This document shows, piece by piece, positions 1 through 11,741 of a stretch of DNA of 64,000 nucleotides; position 1 is the stretch's first letter, and each line of letters starts with the position of its first letter. Position numbers and translations under genes: made by a program. Below the pieces are notes generated by a model. That model did no database searches, had not been told where the DNA came from, and saw only the letters and a program-made list of their open reading frames with translations. Source of the stretch: Symsagittifera roscoffensis (lineage: Eukaryota; Xenacoelomorpha; Acoela; Convolutidae); NCBI RefSeq assembly GCF_963678635.1, contig NC_087068.1, forward strand, positions 31,374,318 to 31,438,317, in the 5' to 3' direction.

Positions 1-600
1 CCATGCTAAAATTTTTTGTAAATCGTGTCTGGTATGTTGTGAAACGTCGTCTTTCGTGAAATTTTCTTTAATGACGTTCAAATAACTAGAGAGTAGTGTG
101 ATTTCATGTCGTACTCTTAAATGTTTAGATGTGTCTGTCGGTGAGACATTTGTTAATGGTAGTTCATTTTCTAATATTGAAATATAACTATATATTATTG
201 CGAAAACTTCATTGGTGAAAATGGAGTTTGCTCTTTGTGAGTTATGGTATTGGATGCTTTTTATATATTCTGAAAAGACTTTTGAAAATTCTAAATCGAG
301 ATCGTCTGTTTGAATAGTATATGTTCTATTATTATGGTTTGGGGAAGTGAATTCTATAGAGTAGATTCCATACTGTTGTGTTATGTTGCATATATCTTTT
401 AGATAGTGATCTATGATTTGTCTTTTGATTTTTACATCGGGGAACTCTGTTTTACATGGACTAATTCCGGGTTCAAATAAATTTATGAGTAAATTTTGAC
501 AAAATAAGTGTTGTCCTCTATCAGTATCTGCGTCTACTATAAAGGGAAAGATTTCATCATCATCTGGAGTTTCTTCACCTGGAGTGTGTGTTGAGCTCAT
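1..600 (-). CDS. Uncharacterised acidic ORF, runs off the left edge
   Basis: An ATG at 600 opens a frame with no stop through to base 1, so at least 200 residues are visible and the 3' end is missing. The start is rich in D, E, T and P; the rest is a soluble-looking, mostly helical sequence without membrane segments. I recognise no family. Its ATG lies inside the last codons of the upstream basic ORF (26-nt overlap, different frame). This arrangement is common in compact mobile elements and viruses, where it suggests reinitiation or frameshifting. A gag-like or other structural role in a transposon is possible but is inference only. Confidence 0.4.
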   Translation of the reverse strand, partial: MSSTHTPGEETPDDDEIFPFIVDADTDRGQHLFCQNLLINLFEPGISPCKTEFPDVKIKRQIIDHYLKDICNITQQYGIYSIEFTSPNHNNRTYTIQTDDLDLEFSKVFSEYIKSIQYHNSQRANSIFTNEVFAIIYSYISILENELPLTNVSPTDTSKHLRVRHEITLLSSYLNVIKENFTKDDVSQHTRHDLQKILAW

Positions 601-1042
601 TTTTTCGTTCGATGACTGTTAATATGTAATTATTAATGTGTCGAATTGGTTGATTCCAATTGTATAGATGTACTGGTTTGTGTTTGTACTGCTTTTTTAT
701 TCTTCTTTTTCCTCTTTGTGATGAATTTGAGGTTGTTTCTGAGTCAGAAAAATATAATTGATCGTGAAGTGGGTAATTTTTATCTACTGATTCTTTTAGT
801 TTGTAAAGTTCGTCTAAACTGTTGGTTTCTGATTCTGAAAATGCGTTTCGATTCTTTGAAAATCTTTTTCGTGTTATTTGTCTTTGTTTAGTTATTATTT
901 TTCTCTTTAGTGTTTGTCGTTTTGTGCGAATGTATCCAACTGTTTGTGTATGAGGTGTGATTACAAGGTCGTATTTTTTGTTATCTATTTCACAATTGTG
1001 TAAAATGATTGTTTGTTTATTTCCTAGGTTTTTAAATGACAT
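575..1042 (-). CDS. Uncharacterised basic 155-aa protein
   Basis: The frame codes for 155 residues from an ATG at 1042. It is very basic, with K/R clusters near residues 38-65 and 110-120 and a serine/glutamate-rich middle, so nucleic-acid binding is plausible. No known domain was recognised. It overlaps the next ORF by 26 nt (frames differ by +1). The roughly 900 bases upstream are a structured, repeat-containing leader rather than ordinary intergenic DNA. The ORF pair plus leader looks like the 5' part of a mobile or virus-like element whose remainder lies left of the window. Confidence 0.4.
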   Translation of the reverse strand: MSFKNLGNKQTIILHNCEIDNKKYDLVITPHTQTVGYIRTKRQTLKRKIITKQRQITRKRFSKNRNAFSESETNSLDELYKLKESVDKNYPLHDQLYFSDSETTSNSSQRGKRRIKKQYKHKPVHLYNWNQPIRHINNYILTVIERKNELNTHSR

Positions 1043-1079
1043 AAGGTTTAGGATGACGGATGCAAAAGGTTGTTAAATG

Positions 1080-1660
1080 ATTTCTATTTTCTTAAACTGT
1101 TAGTTCTTACGATTTTTTGGTTAGCTTAACCTGGGTCTTTTTGTTCAGGGTTGGAGAGAAAGGTATATCGATTCCGAAGAATGATTTTACTTTCTCGTGA
1201 CTAGTATAAGCTAAGGTGTTAACTTACTTAATCTTACTTAAGGGAGTGTTTGTGTTCAAGGGTTGGAGAATAGTAAATCGATCCACAAGGTTCAGGTATA
1301 ATTAGAACGCGAGTAGTTCGTTAGGTACTATTTTAAACTTACTAAGTCTAAGATTTATCCTGGGTCTGGTAAGAGGGGGGGTCAAGTGAAGGATGAATAA
1401 CCGAAGTTCTTCACTGCTTATCCTAATTTGAATGATTAGTTTTGTTTAAAAATTTCTATTAGTCTTGGGTCTTTAGAAAGGGTTGGGTAGTGAATCGACG
1501 TTTGAGGTCGTTAGACACTAATTAAGTGGGTGGGGGAGAACAAAGTTGTTCTGTTTGATCCAAGGATAAGCCTTGATGATCAAGTTTGAAATTTTATTAA
1601 GTAGGAAATGATTTAAGATCCAAGGATAAGCCTTGATGATCTGGTTTTTAAAATTAAGTG
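1080..1660. repeat. Repeated hairpin-containing leader modules
   Basis: Four or five loosely similar modules begin with a GGGTCT/GGGTTGG-type string and are followed by a short inverted repeat (for example GTGAAG...CTTCAC near 1385-1410) and a TTAAGTAAG-like spacer. Near 1557-1580 and 1617-1640 the same 20-odd-base string occurs twice, 60 bases apart. It contains the perfect small hairpin CAAGG-ATAAG-CCTTG. This is not a simple satellite, and it lies directly upstream of the two minus-strand ORFs, so a structured RNA leader is a reasonable inference. Confidence 0.4.
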
Positions 1661-1971
1661 ACTTTAAGTTTTAATAATGTTTTAATTTGTGTAAAGTAAA
1701 GATTTAGTGTTTTGATGATATTAGTGATTTGATGATTGCTGTTATGTTTTAGGTGATGAAGCTGGAACAACAGGATGATTTATGATTACTAACCATTTAT
1801 TGTCATGCTACTAATTTTTATTTTTATTTTCCAATAAATATTTTTCAAACATGTTTTGTATAATACTGCAGAATTTTAAGAAAACGATCTTAGATCTTTT
1901 TATCAATCGTTATTGTATAATATTAATTTTGTTTAGCGCCTGAAATGATTTTGAAGATTAGCTTCAAGGTT

Positions 1972-2205
1972 TTATGTTTGCAAATGGAAATCTAAATTCA
2001 TTGCAAGTAGTATTCGAAATATAAAAGTTTGTTCTGGCTTTTGCCGAACTATCATATAACTATACGGCAAGTTTCTACTTTGTCGTATGTCGTCTTTGGT
2101 TCGATGTCTTCTTCCAATTCCGGGTAGTTCTATTATGGTTCGGAATATTGGCTCTGATCTATTGAGTCGGAGAGACATTTCAATTAAATTATTGTCGTAT
2201 AACAT
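1972..2205 (-). CDS. Small hypothetical ORF upstream of the leader (77 aa)
   Basis: ATG-initiated 77-residue frame on the same strand as the two left-edge ORFs, about 930 bp upstream of them. It is basic, contains a GIGRRHR string, and has no recognisable domain. It could be a first small ORF of the same element or a chance frame in AT-rich DNA. Confidence 0.2.
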   Translation of the reverse strand: MLYDNNLIEMSLRLNRSEPIFRTIIELPGIGRRHRTKDDIRQSRNLPYSYMIVRQKPEQTFIFRILLAMNLDFHLQT

Positions 2206-2976
2206 TTTGTAAATGTTTTTGTCTAATTTCTAATCTATTCTTGGTTAATTCTAATCTAATAAGGTCTTGTTCGAGACTTATGGTCGCACCAGATGAGTTA
2301 GAACCGAAGTGTAACTCATAGAGTAATTTCGGATAGGGTACACCGTCTGCTCGTCACGCTATCTTATTTTCGGCCGGATAGATTCGTGCAACTTCTTAGT
2401 CTAATACCGATCCTAATCTTACTCTTATACTATCTAGTCTCAGGTTGTTTAACTAGTCTCTGCTAGGCTCAATAGATCTAGGGTATACTGGTTTATTGCG
2501 GCTGCTGAAGTGCTCAGGAGAGTCCAACTAATTTCTAAGTTAAATTCAAATCTCTCTGGTGCTGAAATTACAAGTAACTTCAGCACTTACAAATAAGTGG
2601 GTTGTTAGTTAGATGGATCATGATTGGTTAATATTAAATACTTTACATTGGTAAAACATTTAATTTATCCAATCATAAAATATAGTTTAGATCAGGTTCC
2701 AATGCTTCAAGAAGCGGATTGATGACTATCACCCCAAAGTCCTTGTTTCAGAATTTAATTAGAAATTCTAGCCTTAAGGCTATTATTATTTTTTAAAGAA
2801 AAATCAACGTTTGGAACAGATTTCAGCAGCTGAAAAAAAACTTTTCGGGCAAGATTTACCGCTTCACTAGACTCGCCCTTTTATTCACGCCCATTCAACC
2901 CAAAAACACGTCTTGTTTACAAGTCCCAATAAAACGATTGTCGTCTCCTCCCATTTTGAAAATGTCTTCACAGTTT
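2206..2976. other. Non-coding stretch
   Basis: AT-rich with no supportable gene. A short imperfect dyad (GCTGAAGTGCT near 2510, CTTCAGCACT near 2580) is the only structure noticed. Confidence 0.4.
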
Positions 2977-3231
2977 TCAATCAAAATCATTGCCGATGTT
3001 CATTTTTTGATCAGCTATCTCTTTCCAGTGTTCCGGTTTAGAAGACTCAGCTAGAACTATGAGATTCCTGTGGAGCCTTTGCTGGATTAGATAGACATCA
3101 TGAGCCGTTCCTTTGCCGCCGCCTCCATACTCACTCATGAGTCGCAGAAGTTGGGTATTTTCTGCTAATAATCTATGCAGCTGTTCCATTGTCGGTCTTT
3201 TGTCAGTGTCCACGACGTAAAACGATGACAT
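2977..3231 (-). CDS. SS18L2: SS18L2-like small SNH-domain protein
   Basis: An 84-residue protein starting at an ATG at 3231. Residues 14-68 match the SNH (SSXT) domain: a leucine-rich helix with a RLLAENTQLL string, a Gly/Lys-rich turn (GGGGKG), then a second helix ending in RLHRNLIVLAE. Human SS18L2 is a similarly short protein of about 77 residues consisting of little more than this domain. Longer SS18/SS18L1 proteins use the same domain to join BAF (SWI/SNF) chromatin-remodelling complexes. No QPGY-type tail is encoded here, which favours the short paralogue. The gene lies 250 bp downstream of DUS3L on the same strand. An additional 3' exon cannot be excluded. Confidence 0.75.
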   Translation of the reverse strand: MSSFYVVDTDKRPTMEQLHRLLAENTQLLRLMSEYGGGGKGTAHDVYLIQQRLHRNLIVLAESSKPEHWKEIADQKMNIGNDFD

Positions 3232-3485
3232 TGTTTGGTCTGATTTTAATGAAGAGTTGATAAAAATTCGAAAACAAGCTATACAAGTCTGAAAGAAAAA
3301 CCACTTATATAGATACTTACTATTCTATCGCTCCATATTAACTATCAAGCTCCCACCACTTCTCAAAAAACTTTGACCACAAAGAACGCGTGTAAAATAA
3401 CAAAGCCAATATTATCTGGACAAAACCGAAATCACAACAAAATTTAATTTATGTATCATAAATAAAATTCTCTATTACGTTGATT

Positions 3486-5882
3486 TTATGAAGAGAAAGA
3501 GTTGGCTTTATGTTTTGGTATGAAGAAATACCCATCCGGTACCGGACCTAGCAGCATTTCAGTCAATTTGATCCAATCTTTGCAATCAGTACTAGCCATC
3601 AGAGTTTCCAAATCACTACGTCCGAAATAGTTCGGCGGACGTTCGTTCAGTTTCTGGGGCAACACTTCTAATAACCCAACTGGGATATATCTGCACAAAA
3701 AGGAGACCCATTCTAGCAAAAACTTTCTCGTCTTTTCAACCCCAATATCATCTGAACCCCAATGTTCGAGGCCAAACTTGACATAGTTCTTCAAGATGTC
3801 TAAACGTTCAGAAGCACTAATGTCCCAATGTCTCGACTCTTTAATTTCAGTAAAGAGCCAAGGTTTGATAAGAGCACCTCTGGCCATCATGACACCGGCT
3901 ATTGCTGGGTGGTTTGTTTTGACGTTTTGGTAGTCTTCGAAAGAGAAACAGTCTCCGTTTCCAAAAAGAGGAACTGGATTGGCTGCCTGCGCACATGTAT
4001 TGATGTAATCCCAATCAGCTAATTTGGTGTACCTGAAAAAAAACTAAATGGTACTGCAGCCTTTTAATAATACTCTAGCTATACAACTTAAATTTTACAT
4101 TAACTCTCGAACTCCTCAATAACTTATTAGTATAAACAACGTAAGACATTCTTTAGATCAAAATGAATGTTGAAGTCAACTCACCTTTGTTCCCTGCTGC
4201 GTCCATGCAGCGTGATCAAATTCACCCTGGTCTCTTTCCTCAGTCTAGTGATCACTTTATGTGCAATATTGCTGTCCATCTTGACTCCTGTTCTCAATTT
4301 CACAGTGCAGGGCAGTCCAGAAGCATACATTACTCCATTCACCATATCGACCACTCTTCTGGGGTGTGAAATAAGAGCACTACCTGCTCCCTTCTGATAA
4401 ATCAAATCAATCGGACACCCCATGTTGATGTCAATGAAGTCTACTTCATAGTAATCCTTATTTCCAAGAAATTCAGCCGCTTTTACAATTTGGTCGACGT
4501 TCGGAGCACACAACTGTATGCCAAACAGGTCTTCGCTTTCGTGGCGGCGAAGCAACGCATGTTCTGAGAAGCCACCTTTTATTACGTCATCGGCTAAAGC
4601 CATTTCTCCGCAAGTTACGTCAGCACCGAGTAGTTTGCATACGCGTCTGTAGGGAAGGTTTCCGACTGTTGTGAGAGGAGCTAGGTATAGTTTGTCTGTG
4701 AAGTCAACCTTTTTGATCTCTTCAATTTTGAGTTTGACGTCTTGATGGTCATCTAGCTCCAAGAAGTCGTACTAAACAGACATCTGTTCAACTTAACAAT
4801 TGCTACAGAACATCAAGAACAGGCGGTTCCCAAAAAGGAATAATCGATAGATTTAAGGATATCAGAGATGCTTATAAGGCGACCGTATAAACTCGATAAC
4901 AAAATCGTTTACTTTTTGAGCTGATCTGTTAGTGCTTTGCAGTATCATCAAGATTTAAAGAAAACAATAAGAGCAAATTTTCGACAATACATTTACTTAC
5001 CGTTTCATGATTTGGATCTATTCTAGCCTTTTCCTTTTTGATTCTCCTCATATAGTCTTCTGTATTCGGTAATGGGACTTTTCCCTTTCTCAGACTCTGC
5101 AGCAGAGGTCGAGGGGTAACATTTTTGAACTGCTTCGAAACTTTCTCAAGGCAAAGGTGACCACCTAAAGTTTCACATTTTTCAGTTGCTGACGTCTTTT
5201 CAGCTTCTCTTGTCATATTTCCATTCAAATTCTCAGTATTATCGGTTTCTTTTATGTCACCCTTTTCTGCTTTAAGGTCACCGTTTTCATTTAATGATGA
5301 TTCGTGAGTCTCGTTTTTTACAGACCCATTTAACGTCTCGGTGTTTCTGCCTTCGATTTTAACACTGCCATTTTCGCTCCCTTCAGGGTTCAAAACTTCA
5401 AATATAATATCTATAGGATGCCCATTCTTTTCAGCTTTAACAATGCACCCATGTTTACAAATATTAGTTAGGCCATCCAAATGTGAGCCTGCAAAACGAC
5501 ATGTTAACCCTGATGAACAATATCCGGACATTTTGAACACCGGGCACTCCTCAAAGACATCTGGCAGTTTACTGTCCAGATAACTTTTTAGCTCATCATC
5601 TGTATGCAAGTTCTTACAGTCTTTATATGAGCATTTCTCAACTGTGTATAAATTTGGACATGGTTTTCTTGTTTGTTGCACCATGAAGAAGTCTCGTTGT
5701 TTATTTTGACCCCTGTTTTTCTTCGCCTTTTTCGAAGGTGGAGGTCCTCCATTTGCACCCTCTGGCTCCTTCTCTTTTTCAAAATTCTTATCTGGTGGAG
5801 GCAATTCGGGTTTCTCAATAATAAATTCGGACTTAATAGGAGCTTCTGCTCTTTTTCCTTTCACTGCTACAACAGTGGACAT
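3486..5882 (-). CDS. DUS3L: tRNA-dihydrouridine(47) synthase DUS3L (3 exons)
   Basis: Exons: 5882-5001, 4771-4185 and 4032-3486, with GT-AG introns of 229 and 152 bp. The frames join exactly (2016 nt, 671 residues; human DUS3L is about 650). The enzyme reduces uridine to dihydrouridine in the tRNA variable region using FMN and NADPH. The N-terminus carries two CCCH zinc fingers (C75-H93 and C113-H134) behind a Lys-rich stretch, which in this family aid tRNA binding. The synthase domain starts near residue 310 with [12 protein letters not shown]. It contains CGEMA, the NMGCPID motif with the probable catalytic cysteine near C413, [15 protein letters not shown] followed across the splice by YTKLADW, and [15 protein letters not shown]. 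The C-terminus (FLPKHKAN-like) is also typical. A long low-complexity region separates fingers and catalytic domain. A tttcag about 18 bases before the ATG suggests an additional 5' UTR exon. Confidence 0.93.
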
Positions 5883-6635
5883 CCCAGCACATGTATAAGC
5901 CTGAAATACAACTTTTCCAAAATCTCTATTCTATTCAAGGAGATAAAACTACGACAGCTGGGCTTTAAAAACGTTGACTGACTGACCCTTCATACACTTT
6001 TAACCGCGTACTCGCTTAAAATACCCCATTTCTTACTCCATTATTTCTTCCATCATCATAACTTCCAAAATTGGCCACTTCTTTGAACCCGGGTTTTTTA
6101 AACTATTTTTTCATTTCTTTCTACAAAATAGCTGCGACCTTTTTGAAATGCGGTTCCACTCAATGAAAATGAAAACTTTCTATGTTCGTTGTGGTTTTAT
6201 TCTACGTATCAGCTATCAGAACGTCACACCAGCTCAAGCGGGGTACTAAATCAAATTTTTTTGCAGCCGCTAAATTTTTTTTTGCGACTAAAATGATTTG
6301 AGAGTCGAGAACAACCGTTAAAAACATATCTTTGAAACTAATGAAGAGCACAGAAAGGATTAATTCAGTTGCTCATTAAAGGAATATCTACAGCATTGTG
6401 AGTACAATGTTTTTGTTTTTACTGTTTAACTTATTAGTTAATTTCATTTTGAACGCGAGACAGCATAAAAATGGATCATTTCCTTTTTGAAAAATTCGCT
6501 TTTTATTATTTTATTTCCAAAGTGGACTGTCGTAGGAAAAACAACAGTGCTTTTTGCACAGTAACTGGCTAGTCTTGTTCATATTATTGTTCATAACCGG
6601 CTAATTCATGTTTTTTAACTCAATTTCTGGTCTTA
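5883..6635. other. Intergenic AT-rich DNA upstream of DUS3L
   Basis: Should contain the DUS3L promoter and any 5' UTR exon. No coding region or clear regulatory motif was recognised. Confidence 0.4.
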
Positions 6636-7990
6636 CAAAGAACTAGCGTGTAACGCACCTCCGGTGCTTCGAATTTTTGACAACTCATAAAACTGCACAT
6701 ATTGGAACCAGGTTGGCAATTTCAAATTTTGAAAAAAAAATTTAATTTCAGTTTTCTGAAAACTTTTGAAAAAATCACAAAAAAAAGTCATTTCTCGATA
6801 ACTACAAAGCTTTGAGCAGTCATATTTGGAGGCAAGATTCGCAACCCCTGAGAGTACTCTATAGCCCCCAACTACAGCGTTGAGAAATTCAAATTTTAAA
6901 AAAAATAATTATTTATTTTTTTTCTGAAAAACTTTTAGAAAAATCACAAAAAATGTCATCTCTCAAAAAATACAAGAATTTGAGCACCCAGATTTGAAGG
7001 CAATTTCAAAATCCCTGAGAGTACTCTGACAGCACCCAATTACAGCGTTGGGATTTTCAAATTGTGAAAAATCATTAAATTTTCAGAATTTTTTTTTAAA
7101 AACCACAAAAAGCGTCATATCTCGAAAACTACAAGGATTTAAACAGTCATATTTGAAGGTGAGATTCACAATCTTTGAGAGTACTCTGACAGCGCCGAAC
7201 TACAGAGTTGGGATTTTCATTTTTTTTTTCAAAAAAATTAATTTAAGTTTTCTGAAAATTTTTGAAAAAATCACAAAAAAACGTCATTTCTCGATAACTA
7301 CAAGGCTTTCAGCAGTCATATTTGGAGCAAAGACTCGCAATTTTTGAGAGTACTCCGACAGCACCCGATACAGGGTTGGGAATTTCAAACTTCGAAAAAA
7401 AATTAATTAATTTTTTTTGAAAAACTTTTAGAAAAATCACAAAAAAACATCAACTCTCGAAAACTACAAGGATTTGAGCAGTCATATTTAGAGGCAAGAT
7501 TCGCAACCCTTGAGAGTACTGTATTGCCGCCAACTACAGGGTTGGCAATTTCAAATTTTGAAAAGAAAAACTAATTTCAGTTTTCTGAACGTTTTTGAAA
7601 TAATCACAAAAAACGTAATATCTCGAAAACTACAAAAGGGTCGAACTGTCCTAAGTGGAGGCAAGATTCGCAATTCCTGAGAGTACTCTGACAGCACCCA
7701 ACTACAGGGTTGGGAAAATTAAATTTTGAAAACAAAACTTATTAGGTTTTCTGAAAAGTTATGAAAAATCACAAAAACATATCTCGTACACTAAAAGGAT
7801 TAAGGCATTCATAATTTGAAGCTACATTTGCAATCCCTGGGGGAACATTGACAGCATCCCACTATTGGGCTACTGTTTTTAAACTCGGCTAAATAACCAC
7901 TGAATTCAAATTGGAAAATCGAAAAAAATTCTTTAAGCATGCAAAAATAAGACGTTGAAAAAGCTTAAACATGGCGAGATATAGAAGCCC
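6636..7990. repeat. ~166-bp tandem repeat array, block 1
   Basis: Monomers contain a TCGAAAACTACAAGGATTTG-type segment, a GGCAAGATTCGCAA segment and AGAGTACTCT. The AGAGTACTCT-like landmark falls at 6851, 7018, 7178, 7347, 7513 and 7680, giving steps of 160-169 bp. The block opens with an AACTAGCG(T/C)GTA(A/G)CGCACCT segment containing the dyad GCACCTCCGGTGC. It closes with a distinct tail (a GAAAAAGCTTAA string then ATGGCGAGATA near 7955-7985). Copies are diverged, so the array is old. The ORFs it appears to contain are chance frames. Confidence 0.85.
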
Positions 7991-8159
7991 TCATTTAAAT
8001 ATAATAGATGGAAATACAGCGAAATAAATATAAGCGCAAAAAATCAGGGGATTCCAAAAACGCTTCTGATTTCAAAACTTGAAACAAATTCAATTGTAAA
8101 ATCATCAAATTCATAAATAAGATTCATAATCCAGCGTAATTTATTGTTAAATATCAGAC

Positions 8160-10210
8160 TCTTTTCTGAGCAACTAGCGCGTAGCGCACCTCAGGTGCTT
8201 CAAATTTTCAACAACTCAAAAAACTATTCTTTAGGTGTAATTTGACAGCACCCAATAATAGGGTTCGTTATTACAAATTTTGCTAAGTTTTTTATACAAA
8301 CTTTGAAGAACCATAAAACTTTGTGAAATTTTATTTAAGTTCTTCAAAAAAATTAAAATGAACTAAGAAACGTCACATCTGGGAAACTAAAAGCAATTGA
8401 GCAGTCGCATTTGGACGCATGATTTGCAACTCCTGAGACTTACTTCAATTTTTGTTAAGTTTTTCATTCGTTTTTTAAATTGAAACTTTGAAAAATCTTT
8501 AAAATTTTGGACATTTTTTTATATCTAAGTTTATATTGAATAAGAAACGTCACATCTGGGAAACTGGAAACAATTGAGCAGTCGCAGTTGGACGCAAGAT
8601 TTGCTACTCCTGAGAGTACTCGTTAAGTACCCAACTACAACGTTGGATAATTCAAATTTTGGAGAAACTTCACATTAAGTTTTTTGAAAAAGGTATTCAC
8701 ATCTCAAAAACTACTAAAATTTGAGCAGTCTTTTTTTGATGGCAATATTCGCAATCTTTGAAAGTACACAATTACAAGTTGCGAATTTCACTTTAACAAA
8801 TTAATTTGTAATTTGAGTTTTCTGAAAATTTTCAAAAAAAATCACAAAAGCGTTGTATCTCTTTAACAAAAATGATTTGAGCATTCTCAATTAAAGGCCG
8901 AATTTGCAACTCCTGAGATTACAACAGCACCCCAACTACAGGTTAGGCAATTCAAACATTGAAAAAAAAATTAATTTCATTTTCATGAAAATTGGTTTGA
9001 AAAAATCACAAAAAAACATCATATCTAGAAAATTGCAAGGTTTTGAGCAGTCCTTTTGGAGGCAAAAATCGCAACTTCTGAGAGTATTCTCACAGATTCC
9101 AATAACAGGATTGATATCTTCAAAATTTTGGAACTTTTTAACATTTAAGTTTTTTTTGAAAATTTCGGAGAAAATCATAAAAACGTCACATCTCGAAAAC
9201 TGCAAGAATTTGAGCAGTCATATTTGGTGGCGACATTCGCAGCTCCTGAGAGTGCCCTGACATAGCCTCCTTACAGAGATGATAACTTCCAATTTGCTAA
9301 ATTTTTATACGTAAGTTTTCGGAAAATTTTTGAAAATCGTAAAAAAAAGTCATATTTCGAAAAGCTCAAAAAATTGAGCAGCCATAATCAGAGGCAAGAA
9401 AATCAACCCCCTGAGAGTACCCTCATAGATTCCAATCGAAGGATTGAGATCTTCAAAGTTTTGGAATTTTTTTAACATTTAAGTGTTTTGAAAATTTCCG
9501 AGAAAATCATAAAAAACGTCATATCTCGACAACTACAAGGATTTGAGCAGTCATATTTGGTGGCGACATTCGCGACTCCTGAAAGTACCCTGACAGAACC
9601 TCACTACAGAGATGATAATTTCAAGTTTTGTGAATTTCTTTTTATCGAAGTTTTCTTAAAAAACTTGAAAAAATCCAAAAAAATGTCATATCTCGACAAC
9701 TACAAAGATTTGAGCAGCCAAAATTAGAAGCAATACTCGTAATCCCTGAGAGTACCCTCACAATATCTAACAACAGGATTGAGATCTCCAACGTCATATC
9801 TCGAAAACTACAAGAATTTGAGAAGAGAGAATTGGAGGCAAGAATCGCCACCCCTTAGAGTACCCTGACAGCACCCAACTACAGGGATAGAATTTCAAAA
9901 ACTGAAAAAATTTCAAAATTTAATTTTCTAGAAATTTTTCAAAAAAATCTCGAAAATTGCTTATCTCGTAAACTAAAAGGATTTGGTTATGCATATATGG
10001 AGGCCAGAATCGCAAAACCTGGGAAAACTCTGACATTTCTCTAATATATTTGGTTTCTAGTTTCAAACTTGATGAAATAAACCCTGAAATAAACTGGAAA
10101 ATCGAAAAAAAAAATCAACCGTTGCAATATACGATATAGCTTAAACGTGAAAAAATTCTTTTAAACATGCAAAAATAATACATTGAAAAAGCTTAAGCAT
10201 GGCGAGAAAT
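8160..10210. repeat. ~166-bp tandem repeat array, block 2
   Basis: Same monomer family as block 1, more diverged. It again opens with an AACTAGCGCGTAGCGCACCT segment (near 8173) with the dyad GCACCTCAGGTGC. It again closes with the GAAAAAGCTTAAGCATGGCGAG tail near 10180-10206. The repeated 'head - monomers - tail' organisation suggests a composite mobile unit. No transposase or Rep/helicase is encoded here. Confidence 0.8.
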
Positions 10211-10429
10211 TATTATTGGCACTTGCAAAATTATTATGCTTAAACAAACATGTGAGATAGCTGTCACTCGCATTTAAATATAGTATAGATATAGATAGAT
10301 AGATATCAGAAAAAATTTGAGCCAAAGAATTGCATTGAGAGGCCACATATGACAAAGTATCAGAAAAAATTGAGCAGTAGAATCGGGATGAGAGGTCACA
10401 TATGCATCTGCTGGTAGTAACTTGACTAA

Positions 10430-11170
10430 GCTGACATCACCCCACCAAAGGGTCGACATTTTCAAATTTTGAAAAAAATCTATTTGAAAAATAACAATTT
10501 GAGCATCATAAAAAAAAAGATAAACACGTCATATCTAAGAAAGCAAGAGGCATTGAGCAGTCACAATTGGAGTCCGAACACTCTGAGAAAACCTTGAGAG
10601 CATCCCGCCATAGTGTTGTGTATTTCGAACTTGAAAATTATTTTAGATCATAAATTTTTGGAAAAATTTGAAAAACCATTTAAACGGCATATCTCAAAAA
10701 CTAAGATGATTTGAGCAATCAAACTTGCAGGCAAGATCTGCAGTCTCTAAGTGTACCCAGAAAACCCCCCGCTTCAACATCTGAGAGAACCTCGACAGCA
10801 CCAGACTACAGAGTTGGCAATTTCAGACTTCGTGAAACTTTTTAAATCTAAATTTTCTGATAAAAATAACATATCTTAAATTTTTACTTTATGAAAATTT
10901 TCGAAAAAATCACAAGAATCTTCGTATCTCGTAAACTAAATAGAATTGTATATTCATACTTGGATGCCCAATGTGCAACCTTTAAGATAGCACTAACAGC
11001 ATCCCACTATTGGGTTGCTATTTTCAAACTTGGCAAAAAAATTGAATTTAAGCCTGAAAATCGAAAACATTTCTTAATCATTGCAATATACGATATAGCT
11101 CAAACGTGCATAAATTCTTAAATATGCAAAAATAATCCGTTGAAAAAGCTCAAATAAGGCGAGATAGTGA
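10430..11170. repeat. Diverged monomers and third tail copy, block 3
   Basis: Further degenerate monomers, recognisable by TCATATCT(A/C)AGAAA... and GAGCA(G/A)TCA segments. They are followed by a third copy of the tail (ttgcaatatacgatatagct near 11082, then GAAAAAGCTCAAATAAGGCGAG near 11140). No head segment is seen for this block, so it is probably 5'-truncated. Confidence 0.6.
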
Positions 11171-11733
11171 AGCCCGCATTTAAGTATCTATTCGATGAGC
11201 GTTATATCATAATAAAGCCAACTCAGTCGTGATTCGAGCTGCAAACATTTCTGTGTCTAGAAATAGAAACATTCGTCTCATTTTGTAGTTAAGAAGACTC
11301 ATTCGTCTGGTTTTTTAGTGGGAAACTTTCGTCTGGTTTTGCAGTAAGTTAATTAGTTTTTTTTGAAGGACTCTTTATCGCTGTTCACTGTTCAACATAG
11401 TAAATTACTGGGTCAGTTTTCCGAAAACTCATGAAAAACCAGTCCACAGAGGCAAATCAGTATTTTGCAAGCAAAACAAAACGCAAAAACAGCTGTCAGG
11501 TATCAGCTGTAAAATCAGCTGACAGGTAAAAAGCAAGAAGATAGCCAAACGGCAGTTCTAAAAGAGCCAATGAAAGCAAGTAACCAGAAAAAAAATACTT
11601 GTTTTTGAAAAAAAAACTCTTTGGAATGCCCTTAAAACAATTTTGAATTTCCAGAATAATTTATGATAGACTTTTTTTCGATAAAATTAACCCAATTTGA
11701 GAAAACTGGATCAATAGGTAATTTTTTTTTATT
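11171..11733. other. Non-coding AT-rich DNA
   Basis: No gene, repeat array or RNA recognised. Short poly-A/T runs only. Confidence 0.4.
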
Positions 11734-11741
11734 CCGCTGGG

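Noticed and set aside
2250-2300. Primer-binding-site-like string (plus strand GGTCGCACCA)
   Set aside because: No LTR boundary adjoins it and the upstream bases do not form a tRNA T-arm; probably chance.
7048-9727. Several 70-118-codon frames in the satellite blocks
   Set aside because: They follow the repeat period and differ only by repeat divergence; no conserved protein.
6636-11170. CRISPR array or direct-repeat defence locus
   Set aside because: Monomers are about 166 bp, diverged and contiguous, with no short repeats alternating with unique spacers; the genome is animal.
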